Counted from the stretch's first letter, positions 1 through 12,711 are shown. The stretch: 37,694 nt of DNA from Rhodovibrionaceae bacterium (GCA_028279885.1 JANQMX010000034.1:1-37694); one strand, 5' to 3'. Numbers and translations: made by a program. The notes: generated from the letters alone by a model not told the origin.

Positions 1-151
1 CCGTCGCCGCACCAACGTTTGTCATGCTTGGGCGAGGCCCACTGGGCCGTCAGGCCCGGGGCCGAGTTCCGAGCATCCACTCATCGGCCCGCGCCAAGCC
101 TATCTGTGGACCCTCGGGAACTCGCCACTGCGTGGCTCGCCCAAGGGTGAC
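1..151 (-). repeat. Dispersed GTCAYCC repeat, copy A (edge-truncated)
   Basis: Non-coding repeat at the left edge. The core, 21-151, has imperfect 16-bp terminal inverted repeats: GTCATGCTTGGGCGAG at 21-36 and CTCGCCCAAGGGTGAC at 136-151, with 14 of 16 positions agreeing after reverse complement. Bases 20-89 are the reverse complement of 3869-3938 with one mismatch over 70 bp. Bases 1-20 resemble the conserved flank GGTGCGGCG found beside copies B and C, so the copy runs off the window. It ends about 60 bp from the algH stop codon. No transposase is present; it looks like a MITE- or REP-like element. Confidence 0.7.
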
Positions 152-210
152 ATCCGGAGAGAAGCCATCGTTCGAACCGACGACGCGTCAGGAATAGCCA
201 GAAGATTGCT

Positions 211-771
211 TCAGGCGTGGCCGGAGTCGCTGGAGAGCATGGACACGTCGAAGCCGATCTTGGAGATCGCACGCTCCCACTTGTCCTCGAGCTCATCGTC
301 GAACAGCAAGAGCTCGTCCGCCGAGGCGTGCAGCCAGCCGTTCTCCTGGATCTCCTTATCGAGCTGTCCCGGGCTCCAGCCGGCATAGCCGAGCGCCAGC
401 AGCTTCTGACGCGGGCCACCGCCGCCGGCGATATCCTTCAGGATTTCCACCGTCGCCGTCATCGCGACATCGTCGGTCACCTGCAGGCTGCTGTCCTGCA
501 GGTAGTCGGCGCTGTGCAGCACGAAGCCGCGCCCCGGCTCGACCGGGCCGCCGAAATGGACGCGAATCTCCTGCTTCAGCTTGGAGTTATCGATGCCAAG
601 CTGGCTTAGCAGGTCGTGGAAGCTGAGGCTGTCGATCAGACGATTGAGGACCAGACCCAGGGCGCCATCTTCATTGTGGGCGCACATGTAGATCACCGTC
701 CGCTCGAAGCGGGGATCGCGCATGTTCGGCATGGCGATCAACAGCTTGCCGCTCAAAAACTCTCTACTCAT
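211..771 (-). CDS. algH: YqgE/AlgH family protein
   Basis: This 186-residue protein matches the YqgE/AlgH family in length and in its opening, where a start of the form FLSGKLLIAMPNMRDPRFERTV leads into the conserved run GALGLVLNRL at about residues 37-46. The middle contains HFGGPVEPGRGFVLH, and the typical LGYAGWSPGQL appears around residues 128-138. The family is widespread and was once named a transcriptional regulator of alginate genes, but its biochemical role is unsettled. The gene diverges from the ScsB/DsbD-like gene and lies near the peroxiredoxin, a neighbourhood I recall from other alphaproteobacteria. The start at 771 has only a weak ribosome site, but it fits the family's N-terminus. 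Confidence 0.9.
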   Translation of the reverse strand: MSREFLSGKLLIAMPNMRDPRFERTVIYMCAHNEDGALGLVLNRLIDSLSFHDLLSQLGIDNSKLKQEIRVHFGGPVEPGRGFVLHSADYLQDSSLQVTDDVAMTATVEILKDIAGGGGPRQKLLALGYAGWSPGQLDKEIQENGWLHASADELLLFDDELEDKWERAISKIGFDVSMLSSDSGHA

Positions 772-870
772 GGCATCGCTCGATGCATCGACCTATCGTT
801 TCAGGCTAACCTAGCCGTATTATTTCTTTCTTACGACGACGAATCGCCGACTGTCCCACTCTTGCCACTA

Positions 871-902
871 TGACAAGTCTACACGCTGTTGTGACAAGCC
901 TA
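871..902 (+). promoter_or_regulatory. Direct repeat TGACAAGYCTA, possible operator
   Basis: Two copies of an 11-bp word, TGACAAGTCTA at 871-881 and TGACAAGCCTA at 892-902, agree at 10 of 11 positions. They start 21 bp apart, close to two helical turns, in the intergenic region between algH and the ScsB-like gene. The spacing suggests a dimeric regulator on one DNA face. No regulator can be named from the sequence, so the operator reading is inference. Confidence 0.3.
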
Positions 903-976
903 TGGCACAGGGTCCGGCTTATACTTATGTGCTGTTGAGCACCTTCGCACGTGCCTTTTTGCTAAATGGAATCAGT

Positions 977-3118
977 ATGATCCGGCTTTCGTCCCTGACC
1001 GCTGCGCTGCTCCTGGCGCTCTCGCTGCTGGCGCCCGGCCAAGCAGCCGCCGCGGCGAGCGATTGGACCGGCATCGACGAAAGTCGAGTACGCGTTCTCG
1101 CCGCCGGCGACGCCGTCGGCAGCGCAGAAAGCCTCTCGCTCGGCCTGCAAGTGGGGCTGGAAGAGGGCTGGAAAACCTACTGGCGGTCGCCGGGCGATGC
1201 CGGTTTTCCGCTTGAGCTGGACTGGAGCGACTCGACCAACGTCGCCGCCGTCGAGGTGCTGTGGCCCGTGCCGCACCGTTTCTCACTCTTCGGGCTGGAG
1301 ACCTTCGGTTATGCCGAGGAGGTCGTCTATCCGCTGGTCCTGCGGCCTGAGCGCCCCGGCGAAGCGGTCAATCTGCGGCTCAACGTCAACTACCTGGTCT
1401 GCGAGGAGATCTGCATCCCGCGGACCTTCGACCTTGCCCTCGACCTGCCGGCCGGAGAGGCGCAGCCGGCGGCCGAGAACTTCCTGATCGAGAAGTACCG
1501 CGCCCTGGTGCCGGGCGACGGGCAGAGTGCCGGCCTGGCCATCCAGGACGCCATGCTGACCGGCAGCGAAGACGCGCCGCAGCTGATCGCCAAGGTCTCC
1601 TCGGCGTTTCCCTTCGAGCAGCCCGATCTCATCGTCGAAGGCCCCATCGGCTTCGCCTACAGCAAGCCGGAGGTGACCCTCAGCCAGGATGGGCAGACGG
1701 CGGAGCTGCGCATCGCCGTGGAACGCGGCCGCGGAGTCGAAGCGGCGCTGGCCGAGGCACCGCTCACCCTGACCCTGTTCGATGGTCAGCGCGGCATGGA
1801 GCAGCAGGTCAGCCTGAGCTTCGGTGAGGCGACCGCTCCTTTGCTCGCGGCCTCGGCAGGAAGCGGCGTTGCGGGTGGCGGCGACCGGGGGCTTGTCGTC
1901 ATCCTGCTTTTTGCGCTGGCCGGCGGCCTGCTCCTCAACCTGATGCCCTGCGTCCTGCCGGTGCTCTCCATCAAGCTGCTTTCGGCCGTCAGCTATGGTG
2001 GCCAGGACCGCGGCCGGGTCCGCCTCTCGTTCCTGGCGTCAGCCGCGGGCATTCTCTTCTCCTTCCTGGTGCTGGCTGCGGGACTGATCGCCGTGAGCGC
2101 CTTCGGCGGAGTGGTCGGCTGGGGCATTCAATTCCAGCAGCCGCTGTTCCTCGCCGTGATGGCCCTGATCGTCACGCTCTTTGCCTGCAACCTCTTCGGT
2201 TTCTTCGAGATTCTGCTGCCGGCGCGGCTGTCCGCGGTGGCCGGCATCGGCGACGATCACAGCTATCGCGGCCATTTCCTCACCGGCGCCTTTGCCACCC
2301 TGCTGGCGACGCCCTGCTCCGCCCCCTTCCTGGGCACCGCCGTCGGTTTTGCTCTCTCGCGCGGCCCGATCGAGGTCCTGCTGGTCTTCACGGCACTCGG
2401 CGTGGGCCTAGCGCTGCCCTACCTGCTCGTCGCCGCCGTACCGCGTCTGGCCACCGCTCTGCCCAAGCCCGGGCCCTGGATGATCGTCCTGCGCCGTATT
2501 CTCGGCGTGGCGCTGCTGGCCACGGCACTCTGGCTGGCCAGCGTCATCGCGACCCAGATCGGCGTGGCACCGGCCGGCCTCTTGACCGCGGCCCTGCTGG
2601 GTATCGTCGTCTGGCTCGGACTGTCCCGGCGCTTCCACTGGCAGGCCGCCCGCGTGCGGCCGATCGCCGGCGCCCTTGCCGCCGTGGTGCTGGTGACAGC
2701 CGTGGCTTGGCGCGGCGATGCGGAGAGCGGCGGAGCATCCCTGGCCGGCACTTGGGGGCCATTGGAGCATACAGAAATCGCCGGTCATGTGGCCGAGGGC
2801 CGCGTCGTCCTGGTCGACGTCACCGCCGACTGGTGCATCACCTGCCAGGTCAACAAGCGCCTGGTGCTCAGTACCGAGGAAACCGCCGCGGTGTTGGAAG
2901 GGCTCGACATCGTTCTGATGCGCGGTGACTGGACCTTGCCGGACCAGGCCATCGCCGACTACCTGGCGAGCCACGGCCGCTACGGCATCCCCTTCAATGC
3001 GGTCTACGGCCCCGCGGCGCCGGACGGCATCCTGCTGCCGGAGCTGTTGAGCCAGAGCGCCCTCAACGAAGCGCTCGAGCAGGCGCAACCGGACGCTCTG
3101 CGCCTCTCGCAACAGTAA
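977..3118 (+). CDS. ScsB/DsbD-like thiol:disulfide interchange protein
   Basis: This is a 713-residue inner-membrane reductant conduit that passes electrons from cytoplasmic thioredoxin to periplasmic partners. It has three parts. A signal peptide (residues 1-26) leads into a periplasmic DsbC/DsbD-alpha-like domain with C142 and C146 in VCEEICIP. A polytopic DsbD/CcdA core starts near residue 305 and carries C325 in LMPCVLP and C447 in TPCSAPF. The C-terminal thioredoxin-like domain has WCITC (C620, C623). The CEEIC pair and large N-terminal domain favour the ScsB branch over classic DsbD. I chose the ATG at 977 because it puts the signal peptide at the very N-terminus; an in-frame ATG at 902 would add 25 residues before it. 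The peroxiredoxin 93 bp downstream fits a redox-repair role, but the partner is not identified. Confidence 0.87.
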   Translation: MIRLSSLTAALLLALSLLAPGQAAAAASDWTGIDESRVRVLAAGDAVGSAESLSLGLQVGLEEGWKTYWRSPGDAGFPLELDWSDSTNVAAVEVLWPVPHRFSLFGLETFGYAEEVVYPLVLRPERPGEAVNLRLNVNYLVCEEICIPRTFDLALDLPAGEAQPAAENFLIEKYRALVPGDGQSAGLAIQDAMLTGSEDAPQLIAKVSSAFPFEQPDLIVEGPIGFAYSKPEVTLSQDGQTAELRIAVERGRGVEAALAEAPLTLTLFDGQRGMEQQVSLSFGEATAPLLAASAGSGVAGGGDRGLVVILLFALAGGLLLNLMPCVLPVLSIKLLSAVSYGGQDRGRVRLSFLASAAGILFSFLVLAAGLIAVSAFGGVVGWGIQFQQPLFLAVMALIVTLFACNLFGFFEILLPARLSAVAGIGDDHSYRGHFLTGAFATLLATPCSAPFLGTAVGFALSRGPIEVLLVFTALGVGLALPYLLVAAVPRLATALPKPGPWMIVLRRILGVALLATALWLASVIATQIGVAPAGLLTAALLGIVVWLGLSRRFHWQAARVRPIAGALAAVVLVTAVAWRGDAESGGASLAGTWGPLEHTEIAGHVAEGRVVLVDVTADWCITCQVNKRLVLSTEETAAVLEGLDIVLMRGDWTLPDQAIADYLASHGRYGIPFNAVYGPAAPDGILLPELLSQSALNEALEQAQPDALRLSQQ

Positions 3119-3211
3119 GGTCGCTTGCCGCAGCAAGCCACGCCTCCTATGTAGCGGGGTGCCTGCATTCTTCGGGCAATTCCAATTCCGCAATCGAGAG
3201 GGGAGGCCGCC

Positions 3212-3694
3212 ATGGCTACTGCAGTGGGTGAAAAGGTTCCGAGTGCGACGCTGAAGCACATGACCGACGACGGCCCGGCCGACATCACCACGGACGAGCT
3301 GTTCGGCGGCAAGAAGGTCGTGGTCTTTGCCGTACCGGGCGCCTTCACGCCGACCTGTTCGGCGAAGCACCTGCCTGGCTTCGTCCAGCATGCCGACGAG
3401 ATCAAGGCCAAGGGCGTGGACGACGTCGCCTGCATGTCGGTCAACGATGCCTTCGTCATGGGCGCCTGGGGTGACCAGCAGAACGCCGGCGGCAAGGTTC
3501 TGATGCTGGCCGACGGCAACGGCGACTTTGCCGAGGCCCTGGGCCTGGTTTTCGACGGCAGCGGCTTCGGCATGGGCAAGCGGGCACAGCGCTTCGCCAT
3601 GATCGTCGATGACGGCACGGTGACCCACATGGCCGTGGAAGATCCGGGTGCCTTCGAGGTCTCGAGCGCCGAGGCCATCCTCCGCGCGCTCTAA
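3212..3694 (+). CDS. Peroxiredoxin, Prx5/AhpE-like
   Basis: This 160-residue thiol peroxidase reduces hydrogen peroxide and organic peroxides. The peroxidatic cysteine C49 lies in PGAFTPTCSAKHLPGF, the diagnostic Prx5 motif (P-x3-T-x2-C). A second cysteine, C74, is in ACMSVNDAFVM. The segment GFGMGKRAQRFAMIVDDG is also typical of Prx5. Length and single-domain layout match bacterial members, with no fused glutaredoxin. A strong ribosome site (GAGGGGAGG) precedes the ATG. It follows the ScsB-like reductase on the same strand with a 93-bp gap, so co-transcription is possible but not shown. A factor-independent terminator follows at 3717. Confidence 0.93.
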   Translation: MATAVGEKVPSATLKHMTDDGPADITTDELFGGKKVVVFAVPGAFTPTCSAKHLPGFVQHADEIKAKGVDDVACMSVNDAFVMGAWGDQQNAGGKVLMLADGNGDFAEALGLVFDGSGFGMGKRAQRFAMIVDDGTVTHMAVEDPGAFEVSSAEAILRAL

Positions 3695-3716
3695 CAGCGT
3701 TCATACGCTCATCGGT

Positions 3717-3747
3717 AAGGCCGGCCCTCGGGTCGGCCTTTTCCTTT
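3717..3747 (+). terminator. Rho-independent terminator after the peroxiredoxin
   Basis: A hairpin with the 7-bp stem AAGGCCG (3717-3723) and CGGCCTT (3734-3740) is followed by TTCCTTT. It begins 23 bp after the stop codon and should end plus-strand transcription before the repeat and the convergent rnhA gene. Confidence 0.75.
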
Positions 3748-3791
3748 GCGGATGCCTTGGTGAGCATGACATCGGCCATATCTCCAGGAAC

Positions 3792-4010
3792 GTCATCCTT
3801 GCGCAAGCCTCGCAGGGTCGTAGACCCGAAGAGGCGAGTTGCGAGGATCCACGGGAGAGGTCCGTGAGGGCCGATGGGTGGATGCTCGGAACTCGGCCCC
3901 GGGCCTGACGGCCCAGTGGGCCTCGCCCAAGCATGACAAGAAAAGGTGCGGCGCCTCAGGGAGACCATCCATCTGCCCGTACGAGGCAATGGCCTCTCGG
4001 CCGCGCGCTC
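3792..4010 (+). repeat. Dispersed GTCAYCC repeat, copy B with conserved flank
   Basis: The core at 3792-3937 starts GTCATCCTTGCGCAAG and ends CTCGCCCAAGCATGAC. Bases 3869-3938 match the reverse complement of 20-89 at 69 of 70 positions. A further conserved flank, starting near GGTGCGGCGCCTCAGG at 3945, also follows copy C. The copy fills the gap between the convergent peroxiredoxin and rnhA genes; 4011-4063 holds nothing I recognise. Confidence 0.75.
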
Positions 4011-4063
4011 TCCCCCATTTCTCCGGTCGAACAGAGGGACTTACATCAACGATACGGACGTCT

Positions 4064-4510
4064 TCAGCCGCCGCGGGGAATGGCGGCGCGGGCCAGGCTG
4101 TCGCAGCGCTCGTTCTCCGGATGCCCGCTGTGGCCCTTGATCCAGTGCCACTCGACCTGATGCGGCGCGACTGCCTGCTCCAGGCTCTTCCAAAGATCGG
4201 CGTTCTTCACCGGCTTCTTGTCGGCGGTCTTCCAGCCGCGGCGCTTCCAGTTGTGGATCCACTTGGTGATGCCGTCGCGTAGATAGACGGAGTCAGTCGT
4301 GAGATGCACCCGGCTCGGCCGCTTCAGCGCCTCCAGCGCGCGCAAGGCCGCCATCATCTCCATGCGGTTGTTGGTGGTCTCCGCCTCGCCGCCGGACAGC
4401 TCCTTCTCGACGCCCTTGTAGCGCAGCACCGCACCCCAGCCGCCGGGGCCCGGATTGCCGCTGCAAGCCCCGTCGGTGAAGATCTCTACCGTCTCTTTGC
4501 TGTCCGTCAT
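4064..4510 (-). CDS. rnhA: Ribonuclease HI
   Basis: This 148-residue RNase H1 cleaves the RNA strand of RNA-DNA hybrids, for example R-loops and Okazaki primers. All four catalytic carboxylates are in place: D13 in [12 protein letters not shown]51 in NNRMEM, D73 in TTDSVY and D137 in [10 protein letters not shown]127 in the [11 protein letters not shown] loop is also present. The basic handle region ([16 protein letters not shown]) is intact, so this is the E. coli-like form. The start codon follows the thrB stop by one base (TGATATG on the minus strand), which implies translational coupling. It is the last gene of the ispH-thrB-rnhA operon. Confidence 0.96.
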   Translation of the reverse strand: MTDSKETVEIFTDGACSGNPGPGGWGAVLRYKGVEKELSGGEAETTNNRMEMMAALRALEALKRPSRVHLTTDSVYLRDGITKWIHNWKRRGWKTADKKPVKNADLWKSLEQAVAPHQVEWHWIKGHSGHPENERCDSLARAAIPRGG

Positions 4511-4511
4511 A

Positions 4512-5471
4512 TCACAATCCGTAGGCGCCCGGGCCGTCGCAGTCGGCGTGGAAGCGCAGCTTGCGGTAATACTCCAGCGGGTCCTTCGGCTTCACAAAGG
4601 CACCGGGTGGGTGGTTGAGCCAGTCGAACAGACGGGTCAGCAGGAAGCGCAGCGCAGCGCCGCGGCAGAGCAGCGGCAGGGCGAGCAGCTCGCGCTCGTC
4701 CAGCGGCCTGACCGCCTTGTAGCTGGCCAGGAACTGCTGCGCCTTGGTGATGTTGAAGGAGCCGTCGGGCTCGAAGCACCAGGCGTTGAGGCAGACCGCG
4801 ACGTCGTAGGCCAGGGCGTCGTTGCAAGCGAAATAGAAGTCGATGAAGCCCGTCAGCCGCTCACTACGGAAGAAGACGTTGTCGGGGAAGAGGTCGGCGT
4901 GGATGACGCCCTGCGGCAACTCGTCGGGCCATTCGGATTCGAGCTTGCCCAGCTCCAGGTTCAGCTCGCCGAAGAGCTGCGGGCGCACCTCGTCCGAGCG
5001 CGGCCCACAGGCCTCGAGCAGCGGCCGCCAGCCATCGATCGAGAGATTGTTCGGCCGGGTCATGGCGAAGTCGGCCCCGGCCAGGTGCATGCGCGCCAGC
5101 CCCTCGCCCAGCTCGCGGCAATGAAAAGGGTGGATGCGCCGCGGCCACAGGCCTTCCAGGAAGCTGATAATAGCAGCCGGCCGGCCGCAGAGGCTCTGCA
5201 AAGCGCTGCCGTCGCAGGCCGCAATGGGCAGCGGGCAGTCGACGCCCTTGGCGGACAGGTGGCGCATCAGTGCCAGGAAATAGGGGAGGTCCTCGGGCGC
5301 CACGCGCTTTTCGTAGAGCGTCAGGATGTGATTGCCGTGCTCGGTCTGCAGCAGGAAGTTGGAGTTCTCCACCCCTTCGGCAATGCCTTTGAACGCCAAG
5401 ACTTCGCCTAGGTCGTAGCGGTTCAAGAATTCTGTCAATTCGTCGTCGGAAACGGTCGTATAGACGGCCAT
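4512..5471 (-). CDS. thrB: Homoserine kinase (aminoglycoside-phosphotransferase fold)
   Basis: This 319-residue homoserine kinase phosphorylates L-homoserine with ATP in threonine synthesis. It belongs to the choline-kinase/APH-fold ThrB found in alphaproteobacteria and pseudomonads, not the GHMP-type ThrB of enterics. The N-terminus [16 protein letters not shown] and [13 protein letters not shown] at about residues 29-41 are characteristic. The catalytic loop is HADLFPDN at 191-198, and the metal-binding aspartate is D211 in [11 protein letters not shown]. It lies between ispH, 12 bp upstream, and rnhA. Its presence beside ispH is a common alphaproteobacterial arrangement and supports the assignment over a generic phosphotransferase. 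Confidence 0.94.
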   Translation of the reverse strand: MAVYTTVSDDELTEFLNRYDLGEVLAFKGIAEGVENSNFLLQTEHGNHILTLYEKRVAPEDLPYFLALMRHLSAKGVDCPLPIAACDGSALQSLCGRPAAIISFLEGLWPRRIHPFHCRELGEGLARMHLAGADFAMTRPNNLSIDGWRPLLEACGPRSDEVRPQLFGELNLELGKLESEWPDELPQGVIHADLFPDNVFFRSERLTGFIDFYFACNDALAYDVAVCLNAWCFEPDGSFNITKAQQFLASYKAVRPLDERELLALPLLCRGAALRFLLTRLFDWLNHPPGAFVKPKDPLEYYRKLRFHADCDGPGAYGL

Positions 5472-5483
5472 GCCTGAGGAAGT

Positions 5484-6440
5484 TTATGCGGCCCGGTCGT
5501 TCAATATCCGAGGCAGTTTGAAATGAACGTCTTCGTCCGGTGCCGCACCGACTTCCAGCGTAACGTCGAAACGCTCTCGGCAGGCGTCGATCACCTCTTG
5601 CACGACAAAGTCGGGTGCTGAGGCGCCTGCTGTCAAGCCGAGTGTTCCGATCCCAGCCAAGCCGGGCCAATCGATGTCCTGCTGTCCGCCGATCAGATAG
5701 GCCTGCGGGCAGCCGGCCCGCGTGGCCGTTTCGACCAGCCGCAGGGAGTTCGAGGAGTTGCTGGCGCCGACGACCAGCAAGACATCGCAGCGCTCGGCAA
5801 TCTCTTTCACAGCGTTCTGCCGATTGGTCGTGGCGTAGCAGATGTCTTCCTTGCGCGGGCCCGCGATGTCCGGGAAGCGGCGACGCAGGGCGGCGATAAT
5901 GTCCGCCGTATCGTCGATCGAGAGGGTCGTCTGAGTGATGTAGGCCAGCCTGTCCGGATCGCTCGGCCGCAGGGTTTCCGCATCACCGATGGTTTCGACC
6001 AGGGTGATCGCCCCCTCCGGCAACTGGCCCAAGGTACCGACGATCTCCGGATGGCCGGCATGGCCGATCAGGAGAATGTGCCGGCCATCGGCATAGTGCC
6101 GCTCGGCTTCCAGGTGCACCTTGCTGACCAAGGGGCAGGTGGCGTCGACGTAGAGCAGGCCGCGGCGCTGCGCCTCCGCCGGCACCGACTTGGGCACCCC
6201 GTGGGCCGAAAAGATCACCGGGCGCCCATCAGGAGCCTCGTCGAGCTCGTCGATGAAGACGGCACCCTCTTCCTCCAGACCCTTCACAACCACCGGATTG
6301 TGCACGATTTCATGGCGCACGTAGACCGGCGCACCGAACTGGTCGAGGGCGCGCTGGACGATTGCCACGGCGCGTTCAACGCCGGCGCAGAATCCCCGCG
6401 GATTTGCAAGGAAGATCGTCAATGGTGGCTTGTGCTGCAC
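5484..6440 (-). CDS. ispH: 4-hydroxy-3-methylbut-2-enyl diphosphate reductase
   Basis: This 318-residue iron-sulfur enzyme carries out the last step of the MEP isoprenoid pathway, reducing HMBPP to IPP and DMAPP. The three cluster cysteines are C18 ([10 protein letters not shown]), C102 ([11 protein letters not shown]) and C201 ([11 protein letters not shown]). Active-site residues H47, H130 and E132 (GHAGHPE) are present, as is the substrate-binding SNSSNSLRL segment. Translation appears to start at a GTG at 6440, preceded by AGGAACTAGGGGAC. It is the first gene of the operon with thrB and rnhA. Confidence 0.96.
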   Translation of the reverse strand: MQHKPPLTIFLANPRGFCAGVERAVAIVQRALDQFGAPVYVRHEIVHNPVVVKGLEEEGAVFIDELDEAPDGRPVIFSAHGVPKSVPAEAQRRGLLYVDATCPLVSKVHLEAERHYADGRHILLIGHAGHPEIVGTLGQLPEGAITLVETIGDAETLRPSDPDRLAYITQTTLSIDDTADIIAALRRRFPDIAGPRKEDICYATTNRQNAVKEIAERCDVLLVVGASNSSNSLRLVETATRAGCPQAYLIGGQQDIDWPGLAGIGTLGLTAGASAPDFVVQEVIDACRERFDVTLEVGAAPDEDVHFKLPRILNDRAA

Positions 6441-6604
6441 GTCCCCTAGTTCCTGTCACAAACCGCTGCCTCTTGCTCGCCACGACACCAGCCGCCTAAT
6501 GTGCCGCTTGCAAGAAGGATACTAGCGCCCCTTTCGCCGATTGGCACTGATCGCGATTGTCGCGCCCCCCTATTGAGGTCCTCACCCGCTCCGCAACCGA
6601 TGAA

Positions 6605-7126
6605 ATGAAGACGCGCACGCATCTCTTGGCAGTCCTTGCTCTCGCAGTCGCGCTGGCGGCCTGTTCGGCCGACGAGGAGATCGCGCTGCCTTGCCCGGCC
6701 ATCGCTCCCCTGCCCGACACGACCGAAATGACGCGCTTCAACGGCGTCGGTCGCGATCTTACTGATGTGGATTTCTCAGCAGAGATCTCCAACGTGAATT
6801 TCGTTTGCGATTATGAGGAAACCGCTATCGAAATGAGTATGCAGGTGGTTTTCGAGGCGAATCGGGGGCCGGCCAATGAAAGCGGCGAAGCCCAATTCGC
6901 CTATTTCGTCGCCATCAGCAAAAGCGATACGCCGGAACAGGTGCTGACGCGGCAGGAGTTCCCGGTCACCTTGGAATTCGAAGGCAATCGCAGGCGCCTG
7001 CTTTATCTCGATGAGCTGGAACAGCGCTTTCCCCTCGCCGCGGGCGAGGACGGCAACAGCTATGTCATCTACCTCGGCCTGATGCTGACGCGGGCCGAGC
7101 TCGACTACAACCGCGCCAACCGCTAG
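6605..7126 (+). CDS. Putative lipoprotein, unknown function
   Basis: This 173-residue protein is not recognised. The ATG at 6605 gives a clean lipoprotein signal: MKTRTH, a hydrophobic stretch, then the lipobox LAAC with C20 as the lipidation site. An in-frame start at 6557 would bury this signal. The residue after C20 is serine, which by the classical rule favours outer-membrane sorting. The mature part is acidic and soluble, with two further cysteines (C30, C68) that could form a disulfide. Its strand-like stretches (VDFSAEISNVNFVCDY, QFAYFVAIS, YVIYLGLML) suggest a small beta-rich domain. It diverges from ispH and precedes the glycine riboswitch; neither neighbour suggests a function. Confidence 0.75.
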   Translation: MKTRTHLLAVLALAVALAACSADEEIALPCPAIAPLPDTTEMTRFNGVGRDLTDVDFSAEISNVNFVCDYEETAIEMSMQVVFEANRGPANESGEAQFAYFVAISKSDTPEQVLTRQEFPVTLEFEGNRRRLLYLDELEQRFPLAAGEDGNSYVIYLGLMLTRAELDYNRANR

Positions 7127-7162
7127 CGCAGGGCATCGCACGCCGGCCTGGCGCTGCCTGTC

Positions 7163-7190
7163 TTGACAGCCCGCCGTCAGATCTTAATTT
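7163..7190 (+). promoter_or_regulatory. Predicted sigma70-type promoter of the gcv operon
   Basis: A perfect -35 box TTGACA at 7163-7168 is followed, after 16 bp, by TAATTT at 7185-7190. Transcription would start near 7197, about 15 bp before the glycine riboswitch. The position supports the call; the -10 box is a weaker match. Confidence 0.55.
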
Positions 7191-7211
7191 TGGAATGCGC
7201 TTAGTCGTCCA

Positions 7212-7440
7212 CGGGAGAGATCGCATCCTGCCTTCACGGCCGGTTTGCGGCGCCGAAGGAGCAACGGCCTCGGAAACTCTCAGGCAAAAGGACCGTTGGC
7301 GAGAGAGCGTCTCTGGAAAGCAGAGCGGTCCGGTTCCGGTTTGACGGAACGGGAGCCGGTCTCACCGAAGGGGTAAACCTGGCGTAGGGCACGTATTGCT
7401 CCGGACCAGGCCAAATCTCTCAGGTCTCGCGACAGAGGAG
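7212..7440 (+). ncRNA. Glycine riboswitch, tandem aptamers
   Basis: The leader of gcvT contains both aptamers of a glycine riboswitch. Aptamer 1, about 7212-7325, shows GGGAGAGA, then GCGCCGAAGGAGCAA, ACTCTCAGGCAAAAGGAC and CTCTGGAAAGC, with the GAGAGA/TCTCT ends able to pair as P1. Aptamer 2, about 7326-7440, shows CACCGAAGGGGTAAAC and AATCTCTCAGGTC, then GACAGAGG. These are the family's conserved core words, in the expected order. Glycine binding is known to turn on gcv genes in other bacteria. The 50 bp to the gcvT ATG holds the ribosome site, which fits control of translation or of an anti-terminator-like switch; I cannot tell which. Confidence 0.93.
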
Positions 7441-7491
7441 GCAGCGCCTTTTGGCGGTTGTCTGTCTGTTCCTGTCGGAGGCCCGGGAGCC

Positions 7492-8616
<1,125 letters not shown>

Positions 8617-8647
8617 GCAACAAAGAGAGCAGGGAAGGGACATCATC

Positions 8648-9025
8648 ATGAGCAAGACGGTTTACAGCGACGAGCATGAGTGGGTGCGGGTGGAGAACGG
8701 CAACGCGACCATCGGCATCACCGACTATGCGCAAGAGCAGCTGGGCGACGTGGTCTATGTCGAGTTGCCCGAAGTCGGCACCAGCTTGGCGAAGGGCGAT
8801 CAGGCCGCGGTGGTCGAGTCGGTGAAGGCGGCGAGCGAGGTCTATGCCGCCGTCTCCGGCGAGGTGCTGGAGGTCAATGAGGCCCTGACCGACGAGCCCG
8901 GCAAGGTAAACGAGGATCCGCAAGGTGCCGCCTGGTTCATCAAGATGAAGCTGAGCGATCCCTCGGAGGTCGACGCCTTGATGGACGAGGCGGCCTACAA
9001 GGATTTCGTCGCGCAGCAGGGTTGA
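8648..9025 (+). CDS. gcvH: Glycine cleavage system H protein
   Basis: This 125-residue lipoyl carrier shuttles the aminomethyl group from GcvP to GcvT and is reoxidised by the L protein. The lipoylation site is K60 in [13 protein letters not shown]. The fold-defining [22 protein letters not shown] precedes it, and the C-terminus has the usual AAWFIKMKL. The ATG at 8648 follows an AGGGAAGGGA ribosome site and lies 31 bp after gcvT. An in-frame ATG at 8588 would overlap gcvT and add non-family sequence. Confidence 0.96.
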   Translation: MSKTVYSDEHEWVRVENGNATIGITDYAQEQLGDVVYVELPEVGTSLAKGDQAAVVESVKAASEVYAAVSGEVLEVNEALTDEPGKVNEDPQGAAWFIKMKLSDPSEVDALMDEAAYKDFVAQQG

Positions 9026-9065
9026 GCTGCGCGTTAGCTAGAGCGGGCATGAGGAGCGAGAGACG

Positions 9066-11948
<2,883 letters not shown>

Positions 11949-11955
11949 CGCCAGG

Positions 11956-12711
11956 TCAGGCGACGCGTCCCAACCGCAGGTTCAGCGGCCAGCGCACCGT
12001 CTTGCTCTCCTCCGGGTCGCTCCAGAGTTGGGCTAGGTCCTCGCGGGCCGCCGGCAGGGGGTCCTCGCCTTTCTCTCGGCGGTAGCGCTGCAGAGCCGAC
12101 CAAGTGTCGATGTAGCCGACCAGGTCGTCGAGGTTCCAGGCGGCCTTCAGCGACAGGCGCGGCGCCTCCAGCTCCTCGAAGGGAAAGGGAATGGTCGTCA
12201 GGTTCTCGTCGACGTGGCGACGCTCTGGCGGCCAATAGGGTCCGAGGGTGCTGCGATGGAAATGGTGCAGCCGCTCGTCCAAGGCCGGCTCGATCTCGAA
12301 GAGGCCATAGGAGATGGCGGCCAAGAGACCGTCGTCCGGCTTCGAAACGCGCCGCACCTCGTCATAGAAGGCGTCGAAGTCGAACCAGTGGATGGCCTGG
12401 GCGACGGTGACCAGATCGACGCTTCGGTCGGGCAGGCCGCTGGCTTCGGCCGGCGCCACGGCGTAGGTGATCTTCGGGTGCGGCTTGGCCTTGGCGATCT
12501 GCTCGGCGCTGGCGTCGGTGGCGTAAACCCGCTCGAAATGCTCCGCCAAAGCCACGCTTGCCTGCCCGTTGCCGCAGCCGCAGTCCCAAGCCAGCTCCCG
12601 CACGGGGCATTGCGCGGCCAGGACGCTGAACAACTCGGGCGGATAGTGCGGCCGGTGACGGCCATAGGCGGCGGCCTTGCCCGAGAAGTGGTCTTTGAAA
12701 TCCCTATCCAT
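11956..12711 (-). CDS. Class I SAM-dependent methyltransferase
   Basis: This 251-residue protein has the class I methyltransferase fold. Motif I is WDCGCGNGQASVALA at about residues 42-56, motif II is the acidic YATDASAEQI, and a motif-IV-like stretch is SVDLVTVAQAIHWFDFDAFYDEVRRV. The HWFDFDAF signature and overall length match the methyltransferase type 11 / trans-aconitate-methyltransferase-like group, which also includes uncharacterised proteins, so the substrate is unknown. It follows mutY by 14 bp on the same strand, with AGGTGAGG in the gap, and is probably co-transcribed. No functional link with mutY is implied. Confidence 0.83.
   Translation of the reverse strand: MDRDFKDHFSGKAAAYGRHRPHYPPELFSVLAAQCPVRELAWDCGCGNGQASVALAEHFERVYATDASAEQIAKAKPHPKITYAVAPAEASGLPDRSVDLVTVAQAIHWFDFDAFYDEVRRVSKPDDGLLAAISYGLFEIEPALDERLHHFHRSTLGPYWPPERRHVDENLTTIPFPFEELEAPRLSLKAAWNLDDLVGYIDTWSALQRYRREKGEDPLPAAREDLAQLWSDPEESKTVRWPLNLRLGRVA

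Noticed and set aside
902-976. Upstream in-frame start for the ScsB-like gene
   Set aside because: It would place 25 residues before the signal peptide, which begins cleanly at 977.
2408-3628. 406-residue minus-strand open frame
   Set aside because: It runs antisense through the ScsB-like and peroxiredoxin genes, with low-complexity R/G/H-rich translation; a GC-rich shadow.
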